From Pseudomonas californiensis (GTDB taxonomy: Bacteria > Pseudomonadota > Gammaproteobacteria > Pseudomonadales > Pseudomonadaceae): a DNA stretch of 64,000 nt. A program made the position numbers and the translations under genes. Shown here in pieces: positions 25,404 through 33,808 of this stretch (its first letter is position 1; every line of letters begins with the position of its first letter). The stretch is from assembly GCF_021147775.1 (NCBI RefSeq), contig NZ_JAGTPK010000016.1, forward strand, positions 1 to 64,000, in the 5' to 3' direction. The notes under the pieces are model-generated. The model was not told the DNA's origin and did not search any database. It saw only the letters and a list, made by a program, of their open reading frames with translations.

Positions 25404-26706
25404 TTGTCTGCGCCCATTGATGTTGGGCGCGTTACTTCTGAGCGGCGCAGTGCATGCAGCGGTTCAACCTCTGGATAGCGTCGCGGCCATCGTCGACAAC
25501 GACGTGATCATGAAAAGCCAGGTGGATCAGCGTGTTCGTGAAGTTCAGCAAACCATCGCCAAACGCGGGGCTGGCGTACCGCCAGCCGAAGCACTGCAAC
25601 AGCAGGTCCTTGATCGCCTGATCCTGGAAAACCTGCAGTTGCAGATCGGTGAACGTTCCGGCATTCGTGTGACGGACGAAGAGCTGAACCAGGCCATCGG
25701 CACCATTGCACAGCGCAATAACATGAGCATCGACCAGTTCCGTGCGGCCCTTGCTCATGATGGTCTGTCGTACAACGATGCGCGCGAGCAGGTTCGCCGG
25801 GAAATGATCATCAGCCGGGTGCGTCAGCGCCGTGTGGCCGAGCGTATTCAGGTTTCTGAACAGGAAGTGAAGAACTTCCTGGCCTCTGACCTGGGCAAGG
25901 CTCAGCTTTCCGAAGAGTTCCACCTGGCCAATATCCTGATCGCTACGCCTGACAGTGCATCGTCCGATGCTATCCAGGCTGCGGCCCGCAAAGCCAAAGA
26001 TATCTACGACAAATTGAAGAGCGGTGCCGACTTCAACCAGATGGCGATCACCAATTCGGCGAGCGAAAGCGCGCTGGAAGGTGGCGATATGGGTTGGCGC
26101 AAGGCGGCTCAACTGCCCCCTCCGTTTGGTGACATGCTGAGTTCGATGCCAATTGGTGATGTCACCCCTCCAGCTCGTACGCCCGGCGGTTTTATCATCC
26201 TCAAGCTGCTCGAAAAACGCGGTGGTCAAGGGCAGGCTCAAATGCGTGACGAAGTGCATGTACGCCATATCCTGATCAAGCCAAGCGAAATCCGTAGCGA
26301 AGAAGAAACCCGTCTGCTGGCTCAGAAGCTCTATCAGCGCATTGAAAGTGGCGAAGATTTTGCCACTCTGGCGAAAAGCTTCTCCGAAGATCCGGGCTCA
26401 GCACTCAATGGCGGCGACCTGAACTGGGTTGATCCCAACTCGCTGGTTCCGGAATTCCGTGATGCCATGAACGCAACGCCGCAAGGTGTCGTGTCCAAGC
26501 CGTTCAAAACACCTTACGGCTGGCACGTTCTGGAAGTCCTTGGCCGCCGCGCCACGGATGCCACGAGTCAGGCTCGCGATCAGCAGGCTCTCAGCGTATT
26601 GCGTAACCGCAAATACGACGAAGAGCTGCAAACCTGGTTGCGTCAGATCCGTGACGAAGCCTACGTCGAGATCAAACTCCCTGGCGCAGCCCAGGCTGCT
26701 CAGTGA
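25378..26706 (+). CDS. surA: Periplasmic chaperone/peptidyl-prolyl isomerase SurA
   Basis: SurA escorts outer-membrane proteins, LptD among them, through the periplasm. It has a signal peptide, the chaperone N-terminal domain (VAAIVDNDVIMKSQVDQRV), and two parvulin domains, each opening with an HI-L box (EEFHLANILIATP, EVHVRHILIKPSE) and holding GGDMGWR and GGDLNWVD. The GTG at 25378 overlaps the lptD 3' end by 26 bases and gives 442 residues; GTG at 25384 or the ATG at residue 15 are alternatives, the last giving 428 residues. The first keeps a complete positively charged signal peptide. Confidence 0.93.
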   Translation: MNVKTKLSDCLRPLMLGALLLSGAVHAAVQPLDSVAAIVDNDVIMKSQVDQRVREVQQTIAKRGAGVPPAEALQQQVLDRLILENLQLQIGERSGIRVTDEELNQAIGTIAQRNNMSIDQFRAALAHDGLSYNDAREQVRREMIISRVRQRRVAERIQVSEQEVKNFLASDLGKAQLSEEFHLANILIATPDSASSDAIQAAARKAKDIYDKLKSGADFNQMAITNSASESALEGGDMGWRKAAQLPPPFGDMLSSMPIGDVTPPARTPGGFIILKLLEKRGGQGQAQMRDEVHVRHILIKPSEIRSEEETRLLAQKLYQRIESGEDFATLAKSFSEDPGSALNGGDLNWVDPNSLVPEFRDAMNATPQGVVSKPFKTPYGWHVLEVLGRRATDATSQARDQQALSVLRNRKYDEELQTWLRQIRDEAYVEIKLPGAAQAAQ

Positions 26707-27692
26707 AACCGAAGCGTTTCGCACTGACACCCGGCGAGCCGGCCGGCATAGGTCCTGACCTCTGCCTGCTGCTCGCTACGCAGCCCCAGCCACATCCCTT
26801 TATAGCCATTACCAGCCGCGACCTGCTCCTTGAGCGGGCCGCGCAACTGGGCGTGGCTGTACGCCTGCTGGAAGTGACCCCGGACACACTGCCCGACTTG
26901 CCGGCACCTGCGGGCAGTCTGTATGTCTGGGACACGCCCTTGGCGGCCAGCGTCAAGACCGGAGTGCTGAACAAGGCCAACGCCGCGTTCGTGTTGCAAA
27001 CGCTGACCCGGGCCGGTCAAGGCTGTCTCGACGGGGTGTTCAGCGGGATGATCACCGCACCGGTGCACAAGGGCGTCATCAACGAGGGCGGCATCGCTTT
27101 CTCCGGGCACACTGAATTTCTTGCCGAGCTGACTCACACCGATCAGGTAGTGATGATGCTGGCGACAGGCGACTTGCGCGTGGCGCTGGTGACCACTCAC
27201 CTGCCACTGCGGGATGTCGCGGACGCCATCACACCCGACAGGCTGGAACGCGTCACACGCATACTGCACGCCGATCTGGTGAACAAGTTCGGTATCGCAA
27301 AGCCCCGCATTCTGGTCTGCGGCCTCAACCCTCATGCAGGCGAAAGCGGGCATCTGGGTCGCGAGGAAATCGACATCATCGAACCGACTCTGGAGCGTCT
27401 GCGCAGCGATGGGCTGGACCTACGCGGCCCGCTGCCTGCCGACACTCTGTTTACCCCAAAATATCTGGAGCACTGTGACGCAGTGCTGGCGATGTACCAC
27501 GACCAAGGCCTGCCTGTGCTCAAGTACAAAGGCTTTGGTGCAGCAGTCAATGTGACGCTTGGCCTGCCGATCATCCGCACCTCTGTCGATCACGGCACTG
27601 CGCTGGATCTGGCGGGAAGCGGAAACATTGATACCGGCAGCCTGCAGGTTGCGCTGCAAACCGCCTACCAGATGGCCGAGACCCATTCATGA
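26703..27692 (+). CDS. pdxA: 4-hydroxythreonine-4-phosphate dehydrogenase PdxA
   Basis: PdxA oxidises 4-phosphohydroxythreonine in pyridoxal phosphate synthesis. The 329-residue protein has FALTPGEPAGIGPDL at the start, the metal-binding GHTEFLAELT, CGLNPHAGESGHLGREE and YHDQGLPVLKYKGFG, all typical. The GTG start overlaps the surA stop (GTGA, 26703-26706), and its own stop overlaps rsmA as ATGA, so surA-pdxA-rsmA look translationally coupled. Confidence 0.95.
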   Translation: MKPKRFALTPGEPAGIGPDLCLLLATQPQPHPFIAITSRDLLLERAAQLGVAVRLLEVTPDTLPDLPAPAGSLYVWDTPLAASVKTGVLNKANAAFVLQTLTRAGQGCLDGVFSGMITAPVHKGVINEGGIAFSGHTEFLAELTHTDQVVMMLATGDLRVALVTTHLPLRDVADAITPDRLERVTRILHADLVNKFGIAKPRILVCGLNPHAGESGHLGREEIDIIEPTLERLRSDGLDLRGPLPADTLFTPKYLEHCDAVLAMYHDQGLPVLKYKGFGAAVNVTLGLPIIRTSVDHGTALDLAGSGNIDTGSLQVALQTAYQMAETHS

Positions 27693-28495
27693 CCGAGCAA
27701 TACCAACACCGGGCGCGCAAGCGTTTCGGACAGAACTTCCTGCACGACGCAGGCGTAATCGACAAGATCCTGCGCGCAATCCGGGCGAAGCCCGAAGATC
27801 GCCTGCTGGAGATCGGACCGGGCCAGGGCGCCTTGACCGAAGGCCTGCTCAACAGCGGCGCGCAACTGGACGTGGTCGAACTGGACAAGGATCTTATCCC
27901 GATCCTCAACAGTCAGTTCGCAGGCAAAACCAATTTCAATCTGCATCAGGGCGACGCGCTGAAGTTTGACTTCACCAGCCTGGGCGCCCAGCCGAACAGC
28001 TTGAGAGTCGTCGGTAATCTGCCGTACAACATCTCGACGCCGTTGATTTTCCACCTCCTGCAGAACGCGCACTTGATTCGCGACATGCACTTCATGCTGC
28101 AGAAGGAAGTGGTCGAGCGTCTTGCGGCAGGCCCAGGCGGCGGCGATTGGGGTCGTCTGTCGATCATGGTTCAGTACCATTGCCGCGTCGAACACTTGTT
28201 CAACGTCGGTCCAGGGGCATTCAACCCGCCTCCCAAAGTCGACTCGGCCATTGTGCGGCTGGTGCCACACGAAACACTGCCTCACCCCGCCAAGGACCAT
28301 CGCCTGCTTGAGCGCGTCGTACGCGAAGCCTTCAATCAGCGTCGCAAGACCCTGCGCAATACCCTCAAGCTGTTGCTGAGCAGCGACGACATCGAGGCCG
28401 CCGGTGTAGACGGCAGCCTGCGCCCCGAACAGCTGGATCTGGCCGCGTTCGTTCGCCTGGCAGACATGCTCAGCGAGAAACCTCTGGTGGAGTAA
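27689..28495 (+). CDS. rsmA: 16S rRNA dimethyladenosine transferase RsmA (KsgA)
   Basis: RsmA dimethylates two adjacent adenosines near the 3' end of 16S rRNA (A1518 and A1519 in E. coli). The 268-residue methyltransferase opens with HRARKRFGQNFLHD, has the SAM-binding LLEIGPGQGALTE and VVELDKDL, and the catalytic VVGNLPYNISTPLIF. In Pseudomonas the symbol rsmA is also used for a CsrA-like regulator; this is the methyltransferase (ksgA). Confidence 0.96.
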   Translation: MTEQYQHRARKRFGQNFLHDAGVIDKILRAIRAKPEDRLLEIGPGQGALTEGLLNSGAQLDVVELDKDLIPILNSQFAGKTNFNLHQGDALKFDFTSLGAQPNSLRVVGNLPYNISTPLIFHLLQNAHLIRDMHFMLQKEVVERLAAGPGGGDWGRLSIMVQYHCRVEHLFNVGPGAFNPPPKVDSAIVRLVPHETLPHPAKDHRLLERVVREAFNQRRKTLRNTLKLLLSSDDIEAAGVDGSLRPEQLDLAAFVRLADMLSEKPLVE

Positions 28496-28501
28496 GCTGT
28501 C

Positions 28502-28538
28502 AGGACAAGTAAGCGGTCATTTTCTGCTTACTTGTCCT
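28502..28538. terminator. Perfect 13-bp hairpin between rsmA and apaG
   Basis: AGGACAAGTAAGC (28502-28514) and GCTTACTTGTCCT (28526-28538) form a perfect stem with an 11-base loop. It follows the rsmA stop by 6 bases and precedes the apaG start by 60. There is no U-run after it on either strand, so it may act as a partial terminator, an mRNA-stabilising stem or a protein-binding site. Confidence 0.55.
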
Positions 28539-28598
28539 AGACTGATGCATCTGTCGAATACGCCCGTTTTTTTCGCTATGGATTTCAAGGCCTACTGA

Positions 28599-28979
28599 AT
28601 GTCCGATTCACGTTATCAGGTCGACGTCAGCGTCGTCACACGCTTTCTCGCCGAACAATCGCAGCCCGAGCAGAACCGCTTTGCGTTTGCGTACACCATC
28701 ACTGTACAGAACAACGGCGAACTGCCTGCCAAGTTGCTGTCTCGTCATTGGGTGATCACCGATGGTGACGGCCATGTCGAGGAAGTGCGTGGTGAAGGTG
28801 TCGTAGGGCAGCAACCGCTGATCAAGGTCGGGCAAAGCCACACCTACAGCAGCGGTACTGTGATGACGACCAAGGTCGGCAATATGCAGGGCACCTATCA
28901 GATGCTGGCTGAGGACGGCAAACGCTTCGACGCGGTCATCGCGCCCTTCCGGCTTGCTGTTCCGGGCTCCCTGCACTGA
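28599..28979 (+). CDS. apaG: ApaG protein
   Basis: ApaG is a small single-domain protein with an immunoglobulin-like beta fold, often encoded beside apaH; its role is uncertain, though links to magnesium and nucleotide metabolism have been proposed. The 126 residues match the family throughout: YQVDVSVVTRFL, FAYTITVQNNG, LLSRHWVITDGDG, VEEVRGEGVVGQQPLI, YSSGTVMTTKVGNMQGTY. Its stop overlaps the apaH start by one base (TGATG). Confidence 0.93.
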   Translation: MSDSRYQVDVSVVTRFLAEQSQPEQNRFAFAYTITVQNNGELPAKLLSRHWVITDGDGHVEEVRGEGVVGQQPLIKVGQSHTYSSGTVMTTKVGNMQGTYQMLAEDGKRFDAVIAPFRLAVPGSLH

Positions 28980-29890
28980 TGGCGGTATATGCCGTCGGTG
29001 ACTTGCAAGGTTGTCTTGATCCACTGAAATGCCTGCTTGATCACGTTCACTTCGATCCAGCCCGGGATCAGCTTTGGCTGGTGGGCGATCTGGTCAATCG
29101 CGGTCCGAAATCACTGGAGACACTGCGTTTCCTGTACGGCATTCGCCAGGCGCTGGTCTGCGTGCTGGGCAATCATGACCTGCACCTGCTCGCTGCCGCA
29201 CACAAGATTGACCGCCTGAAGAAAGGCGACACCCTGCGCGAAATACTCGAAGCACCGGATCGCGAAGACTTGCTCGGCTGGGTACGTCAGCAAAAGCTGA
29301 TGCATTACGATGAGCAGCGCAATATCGCCATGGTTCATGCGGGCATCCCCCCGCAGTGGTCGCTGAAAAAAGCGCTCAAGCATGCCGGCGAGGCCGAACA
29401 TGCCTTGCGTGACGACAGTCTGTACGAGCCTTTCCTCGACGGCATGTACGGCAACGAACCGGTCAAGTGGAACAACGATCTGCAAGGTGTGACGCGGTTA
29501 CGCGTGATTACCAACTACTTCACCCGTATGCGCTTTTGCACCCGTGAAGGCAAACTCGACCTCAAGGGCAAGGAAGGCGTCGAAACTGCGATTCCTGGTT
29601 ATGCACCCTGGTTCAGCCACAAGGACCGCAAGACCCGCGACGTCAGGATAATCTTCGGTCACTGGGCCGCCCTGGAAGGACGATGCGATGAGCCCGGCGT
29701 CTTTGCGCTGGACAGCGGGTGCGTGTGGGGCGGTGCCATGACGCTGCTCAACGTCGACACCCTTGAACGCCATCAATGCAATTGCGATGCTGTCGGCAAT
29801 GTTGCCACGTCGCCTTTCACACCGGCGGCGGCCAACCATTCAGAACAGCCAGACTCTACAGAACAACCGGCTCAGGAGCCCTCGAAATGA
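28979..29890 (+). CDS. apaH: Symmetrical diadenosine tetraphosphatase ApaH
   Basis: ApaH splits Ap4A into two ADP and also removes Np4-type caps from RNA. The 303-residue calcineurin-like phosphatase carries the metal motifs YAVGDLQGCLDPL, LWLVGDLVNRGPKS and LGNHDLHLL, with later His residues in MVHAGIPPQW and FGHWAALEG. The last 30 residues (Ser/Gln/Glu-rich) extend beyond the family core. ATGA overlap with glpE at the 3' end suggests apaG-apaH-glpE coupling. Confidence 0.95.
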   Translation: MAVYAVGDLQGCLDPLKCLLDHVHFDPARDQLWLVGDLVNRGPKSLETLRFLYGIRQALVCVLGNHDLHLLAAAHKIDRLKKGDTLREILEAPDREDLLGWVRQQKLMHYDEQRNIAMVHAGIPPQWSLKKALKHAGEAEHALRDDSLYEPFLDGMYGNEPVKWNNDLQGVTRLRVITNYFTRMRFCTREGKLDLKGKEGVETAIPGYAPWFSHKDRKTRDVRIIFGHWAALEGRCDEPGVFALDSGCVWGGAMTLLNVDTLERHQCNCDAVGNVATSPFTPAAANHSEQPDSTEQPAQEPSK

Positions 29891-30207
29891 CCGAATTCAA
29901 ACGCATCCCGCCAGAACAGGCTCATGCACTGCGTGAACAGGGCGCGGTAGTGGTCGACGTTCGCGATCCTCAGACGTTCGAAACCAACCATATCCCCGAC
30001 TCCTTGCACCTGGACAATCACTCCATTGCCGACTTCATTGCCAAGGCAGACCTGGACAAGCCGCTGGTGGTCGTCTGCTACCACGGCAACTCAAGCCAGA
30101 GCGCCGCGGCCTATCTTGTAGGCCAGGGCTTTTCTGATGTCTACAGCATGGACGGTGGTTTTGAGCTGTGGCGTTCGACGTTTCCGAGTGAAACTGCGCA
30201 AGGCTGA
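29887..30207 (+). CDS. glpE: Thiosulfate sulfurtransferase GlpE
   Basis: GlpE is a single-domain rhodanese that moves sulfur from thiosulfate to cyanide or thioredoxin. The 106-residue protein has VVVDVRDPQTFETNHIPDS and the active-site loop VVVCYHGNSSQSAA with catalytic Cys64, the same loop as in E. coli GlpE. I used the ATG at 29887, which gives the ATGA overlap with apaH; a longer open frame upstream has no family resemblance. Confidence 0.93.
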   Translation: MTEFKRIPPEQAHALREQGAVVVDVRDPQTFETNHIPDSLHLDNHSIADFIAKADLDKPLVVVCYHGNSSQSAAAYLVGQGFSDVYSMDGGFELWRSTFPSETAQG

Positions 30208-30208
30208 G

Positions 30209-30251
30209 AAAAAATATTTTTTATGACAGTGGATCCCGCGTCCTACGCGGG
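30209..30251. terminator. AT palindrome and GC hairpin after glpE
   Basis: A pure AT palindrome, six A, TA, six T (30209-30222), stands directly after the glpE stop. It is followed by a 7-bp hairpin CCCGCGT/ACGCGGG at 30235-30251. The T-run precedes rather than follows the GC stem on the plus strand, so this is not a textbook terminator, but it is the only 3'-end structure I see for the apaGH-glpE unit. Confidence 0.4.
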
Positions 30252-30318
30252 CTCGCGCCCCAACTGACGAACGGTCGGCCCCTCTTCTCGCTCATCCCTT
30301 CTTTATCTTTCTGAATCC

Positions 30319-30347
30319 GAACTATCCTTAGCCTCAGGCCATCCGAA
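30319..30347 (+). promoter_or_regulatory. Candidate AlgU (sigma22)-type promoter of prkA
   Basis: GAACTA and TCCGAA are separated by 17 bases, close to the AlgU/RpoE pattern GAACTT-N16/17-TCTGA. The leader to prkA would be about 140 bases. The genes are stress genes, so envelope or general stress control is plausible, but this is a pattern match only. Confidence 0.35.
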
Positions 30348-30494
30348 TTCAGGGGAGAGCCGGTACACCGGCGCGTGGGTCATCGGTAGTTACTTTTATG
30401 GTGTTCTGGGGGGTAACGGCAGCTGGATACACAGCTGCTGCCAGCATCGACTGACGATCCGCCGCCGGCTCTACGTATCGAGCGAGGTGACGTC

Positions 30495-32417
30495 ATGAGT
30501 ATTTTTAGCCACTTCCAACAACGCTTTGAAACCACACGTCAGGAAGAGCTCTCGCTACAGGAGTATCTGGAGCTCTGCAAACAGGATCGCAGCGCATACG
30601 CCTCTGCCGCAGAACGTCTTCTGCTGGCCATTGGCGAACCTGAGCTGGTGGACACGTCCGTCAACTCGCGGTTATCGCGAATCTTCTCCAACAAGGTCAT
30701 ACGCCGCTATCCGGCCTTTGCTGACTTCCACGGGATGGAAGAATGCATCGACCAGATCGTTTCGTATTTCCGCCACGCCGCCCAAGGCCTGGAAGAAAAG
30801 AAGCAAATCCTTTATCTGCTCGGCCCTGTAGGCGGTGGCAAGTCGTCGCTGGCTGAAAAACTCAAACAACTGATCGAAAAAGTCCCGTTCTATGCCATCA
30901 AAGGCTCGCCGGTTTTCGAATCGCCACTGGGCCTGTTCAATGCCAACGAAGACGGCGCGATTCTAGAGGAAGACTTCGGCATTCCACGTCGTTATCTGAG
31001 CACCATCATGTCGCCGTGGGCGACCAAGCGTCTGGCTGAGTTCGGGGGCGACATCAGCCAGTTCAAGGTAGTGAAGCTTTACCCGTCGGTTCTCAACCAG
31101 ATCGCGGTCGCGAAGACTGAGCCTGGCGACGAGAACAACCAGGACATCTCCGCACTCGTGGGTAAAGTCGATATCCGCAAGCTGGAGGAATTCCCCCAAA
31201 ACGATGCCGATGCATATAGCTACTCGGGCGCACTCTGCCGGGCCAACCAGGGCCTGATGGAGTTTGTCGAGATGTTCAAGGCGCCAATCAAGGTTCTTCA
31301 CCCTCTGCTGACCGCGACTCAGGAAGGCAACTACAACAGTACCGAAGGGCTGGGCGCGATCCCGTTCACCGGCATTCTGCTGGCCCACTCCAACGAGTCG
31401 GAATGGCATAGCTTCCGTAACAACAAAAACAACGAAGCCTTCATCGACCGTATCTATATCGTGAAGGTGCCGTATTGCCTGCGTGTCAGCGACGAGATAA
31501 AGATCTACGACAAGCTGCTGTTCAACAGCTCGCTGTCCAAAGCCCATTGCGCGCCCGATACTTTGAAGATGCTCGCGCAATTCACCACGCTGTCGCGCCT
31601 CAAGGAGCCGGACAACTCCAATATCTACTCCAAGATGCGGGTATACGACGGCGAGAACCTCAAGGACACCGATCCAAAGGCCAAGTCGATTCAGGAGTAT
31701 CGAGACAGTGCAGGCGTCGACGAAGGCATGAACGGCCTGTCGACACGTTTCGCGTTCAAGATCCTGTCCAAGGTGTTCAACTTCGATCCGCACGAAATCG
31801 CCGCCAACCCGGTTCACCTGCTTTATGTGCTGGAACAACAGATCGAGCAGGAACAATTCCCGGCGGAAACGCGTGAGCGCTATCTGCGCTTCATCAAGGA
31901 ATACCTGGCGCCGCGCTACATCGAGTTCATCGGCAAAGAGATCCAGACTGCCTATCTCGAGTCCTACAGCGAGTACGGCCAGAATATCTTCGACCGTTAT
32001 GTGCTGTACGCAGACTTCTGGATTCAGGATCAGGAATACCGCGATCCCGAAACCGGCGAAATTCTCAATCGCGTCGCGTTGAACGAGGAACTGGAAAAGA
32101 TCGAGAAACCTGCCGGCATCAGCAATCCGAAAGATTTCCGCAACGAGATCGTCAACTTCGTATTGCGCGCCCGCGCGAACAACAATGGCAAGAACCCGAC
32201 CTGGTTGAGCTACGAAAAACTGCGTGTGGTGATCGAGAAGAAAATGTTCTCCAACACCGAGGACCTCCTTCCGGTCATCAGTTTCAATGCCAAGGCCAGC
32301 AAAGAGGACCAGCAGAAGCACAACGACTTTGTCACTCGAATGGTCGAGCGGGGCTACACAGACAAACAGGTACGTCTTCTTTCCGAATGGTACCTACGGG
32401 TCCGTAAGTCACAGTGA
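30495..32417 (+). CDS. prkA: PrkA-family serine protein kinase (YeaG)
   Basis: A 640-residue AAA-type protein kinase of the PrkA/YeaG family. The N-terminal PrkA AAA domain (about 1-390) has Walker A LLGPVGGGKSSLAEKL; the C-terminal domain covers the rest. E. coli YeaG is induced in stationary phase and nitrogen starvation and works with YeaH. The same trio prkA-yeaH-spoVR occurs here and in P. aeruginosa, suggesting a common stress response. The ATG at 30495 has GAGGTGA upstream. Confidence 0.93.
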   Translation: MSIFSHFQQRFETTRQEELSLQEYLELCKQDRSAYASAAERLLLAIGEPELVDTSVNSRLSRIFSNKVIRRYPAFADFHGMEECIDQIVSYFRHAAQGLEEKKQILYLLGPVGGGKSSLAEKLKQLIEKVPFYAIKGSPVFESPLGLFNANEDGAILEEDFGIPRRYLSTIMSPWATKRLAEFGGDISQFKVVKLYPSVLNQIAVAKTEPGDENNQDISALVGKVDIRKLEEFPQNDADAYSYSGALCRANQGLMEFVEMFKAPIKVLHPLLTATQEGNYNSTEGLGAIPFTGILLAHSNESEWHSFRNNKNNEAFIDRIYIVKVPYCLRVSDEIKIYDKLLFNSSLSKAHCAPDTLKMLAQFTTLSRLKEPDNSNIYSKMRVYDGENLKDTDPKAKSIQEYRDSAGVDEGMNGLSTRFAFKILSKVFNFDPHEIAANPVHLLYVLEQQIEQEQFPAETRERYLRFIKEYLAPRYIEFIGKEIQTAYLESYSEYGQNIFDRYVLYADFWIQDQEYRDPETGEILNRVALNEELEKIEKPAGISNPKDFRNEIVNFVLRARANNNGKNPTWLSYEKLRVVIEKKMFSNTEDLLPVISFNAKASKEDQQKHNDFVTRMVERGYTDKQVRLLSEWYLRVRKSQ

Positions 32418-32427
32418 GGCAATTGCA

Positions 32428-32521
32428 AGCTTCTGGCTGAAAGCTGCAAGAGGCAACGTTCAAGTCCCGATCGGGAATTCATAGCGCTGTCGCTTGCAGC
32501 TTGACGCTTACGACTTGAAGC
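32428..32521. repeat. Inverted repeat element between prkA and yeaH
   Basis: AGCTTC...AGCTGCAAG (ending 32450) is repeated in inverted form as CTTGCAGCT (32493-32501) through GAAGCT. The centre holds the 10-bp palindrome CCCGATCGGG at 32466-32475. Repeats built of GCTGCAAG and GCTTCAAG units are common between pseudomonad genes. Within an operon this could set relative expression of prkA and yeaH by mRNA processing. Confidence 0.55.
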
Positions 32522-32536
32522 TCCCCGGAGGGGCCC

Positions 32537-33808
32537 ATGAGCTATGTGATCGACCGACGTCTCAACGGCAAGAACAAGAGCACGGTGAACCGGCAGCGGT
32601 TTCTGCGGCGTTACCGTGACCACATCAAAAAAGCAGTGGAAGAAGCTGTCAGCCGCCGCTCCATCACCGATATGGAGCACGGCGAACAAATAAGTATTCC
32701 CGGCCGTGATATCGACGAGCCGGTTTTACATCATGGGCGCGGCGGCAAACAGACCGTCGTGCACCCCGGCAACAAGGAATTCACCACGGGTGAACACATC
32801 GCCCGTCCCCAGGGTGGCAGCGGTGGCAAAGGGCCTGGCAAGGCGGGCAACTCCGGCGAAGGCATGGACGAGTTCGTGTTCCAGATTACCCAGGAAGAGT
32901 TTCTCGAATTCATGTTCGAGGATCTGGAGCTGCCCAATCTGGTCAAGCGCAACCTGACCGGAACCGAGACGTTCAAGACGGTACGCGCCGGGATCAGCAA
33001 CGAAGGCAATCCGGCTCGCATCAACATTATCCGCACCCTGCGCTCGGCGCATGCCCGGCGCATTGCTCTGTCAGGCAGCAGCCGCGCAAAGCTCAAGCTC
33101 TCGATAGCGGAACTTGAGCGCATGAAGCGCGAAGAACCCGATAACTTTGGCGATATTCAAGAGCTGGAGATCGAAATCGAACGTTTGAAGACGCGTATTC
33201 GCCGCGTGCCTTATCTCGACACGTTCGACCTCAAATACAACCTGCTGGTCAAACAGCCCAGTCCCAGCTCCAAAGCCGTGATGTTCTGCCTGATGGACGT
33301 TTCAGGCTCAATGACTCAGGCAACCAAAGACATCGCCAAACGCTTCTTTATCCTGTTGTACCTGTTCCTCAAGCGTAACTACGACAAGATTGAAGTCGTG
33401 TTCATTCGTCACCACACCAGTGCCCGCGAAGTGGACGAAGAAGAGTTCTTTTATTCAAGGGAAACCGGCGGCACCATCGTTTCCAGCGCATTGAAACTGA
33501 TGCAGGAAATCATGGCAGAGCGTTACCCCAGCAACGAATGGAACATCTACGCCGCTCAGGCTTCCGACGGCGACAACTGGAACGATGACTCACCGATCTG
33601 TCGGGAAATCCTGACCAAGCAGATCATGCCGTTCGTGCAGTACTACACCTACGTGGAGATCACTCCCCGTGAGCATCAGGCCCTGTGGTTCGAATATGAA
33701 CGTATTGGTGAAGATTACGCCGACACATTTGCCCAGCAACAGCTGGTCTCTGCCGGTGACATCTATCCGGTATTCCGTGAACTCTTCCAGCGGAGGTTAG
33801 TGTCATGA
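32537..33808 (+). CDS. yeaH: DUF444 protein YeaH
   Basis: A 423-residue protein of the YeaH/YhbH family. It has a basic N terminus, a Gly-rich stretch at about 90-115, and a C-terminal von Willebrand A-like domain with the metal site FCLMDVSGSMTQ and the later TGGTIVSSALKL. Family members accompany PrkA kinases; the B. subtilis homologue YhbH is linked to sporulation. Its stop overlaps spoVR as ATGA at 33805-33808. Confidence 0.92.
   Translation: MSYVIDRRLNGKNKSTVNRQRFLRRYRDHIKKAVEEAVSRRSITDMEHGEQISIPGRDIDEPVLHHGRGGKQTVVHPGNKEFTTGEHIARPQGGSGGKGPGKAGNSGEGMDEFVFQITQEEFLEFMFEDLELPNLVKRNLTGTETFKTVRAGISNEGNPARINIIRTLRSAHARRIALSGSSRAKLKLSIAELERMKREEPDNFGDIQELEIEIERLKTRIRRVPYLDTFDLKYNLLVKQPSPSSKAVMFCLMDVSGSMTQATKDIAKRFFILLYLFLKRNYDKIEVVFIRHHTSAREVDEEEFFYSRETGGTIVSSALKLMQEIMAERYPSNEWNIYAAQASDGDNWNDDSPICREILTKQIMPFVQYYTYVEITPREHQALWFEYERIGEDYADTFAQQQLVSAGDIYPVFRELFQRRLVS

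Noticed and set aside
30963..32321. 452-codon open frame opposite prkA
   Set aside because: Antisense shadow of a conserved kinase gene.
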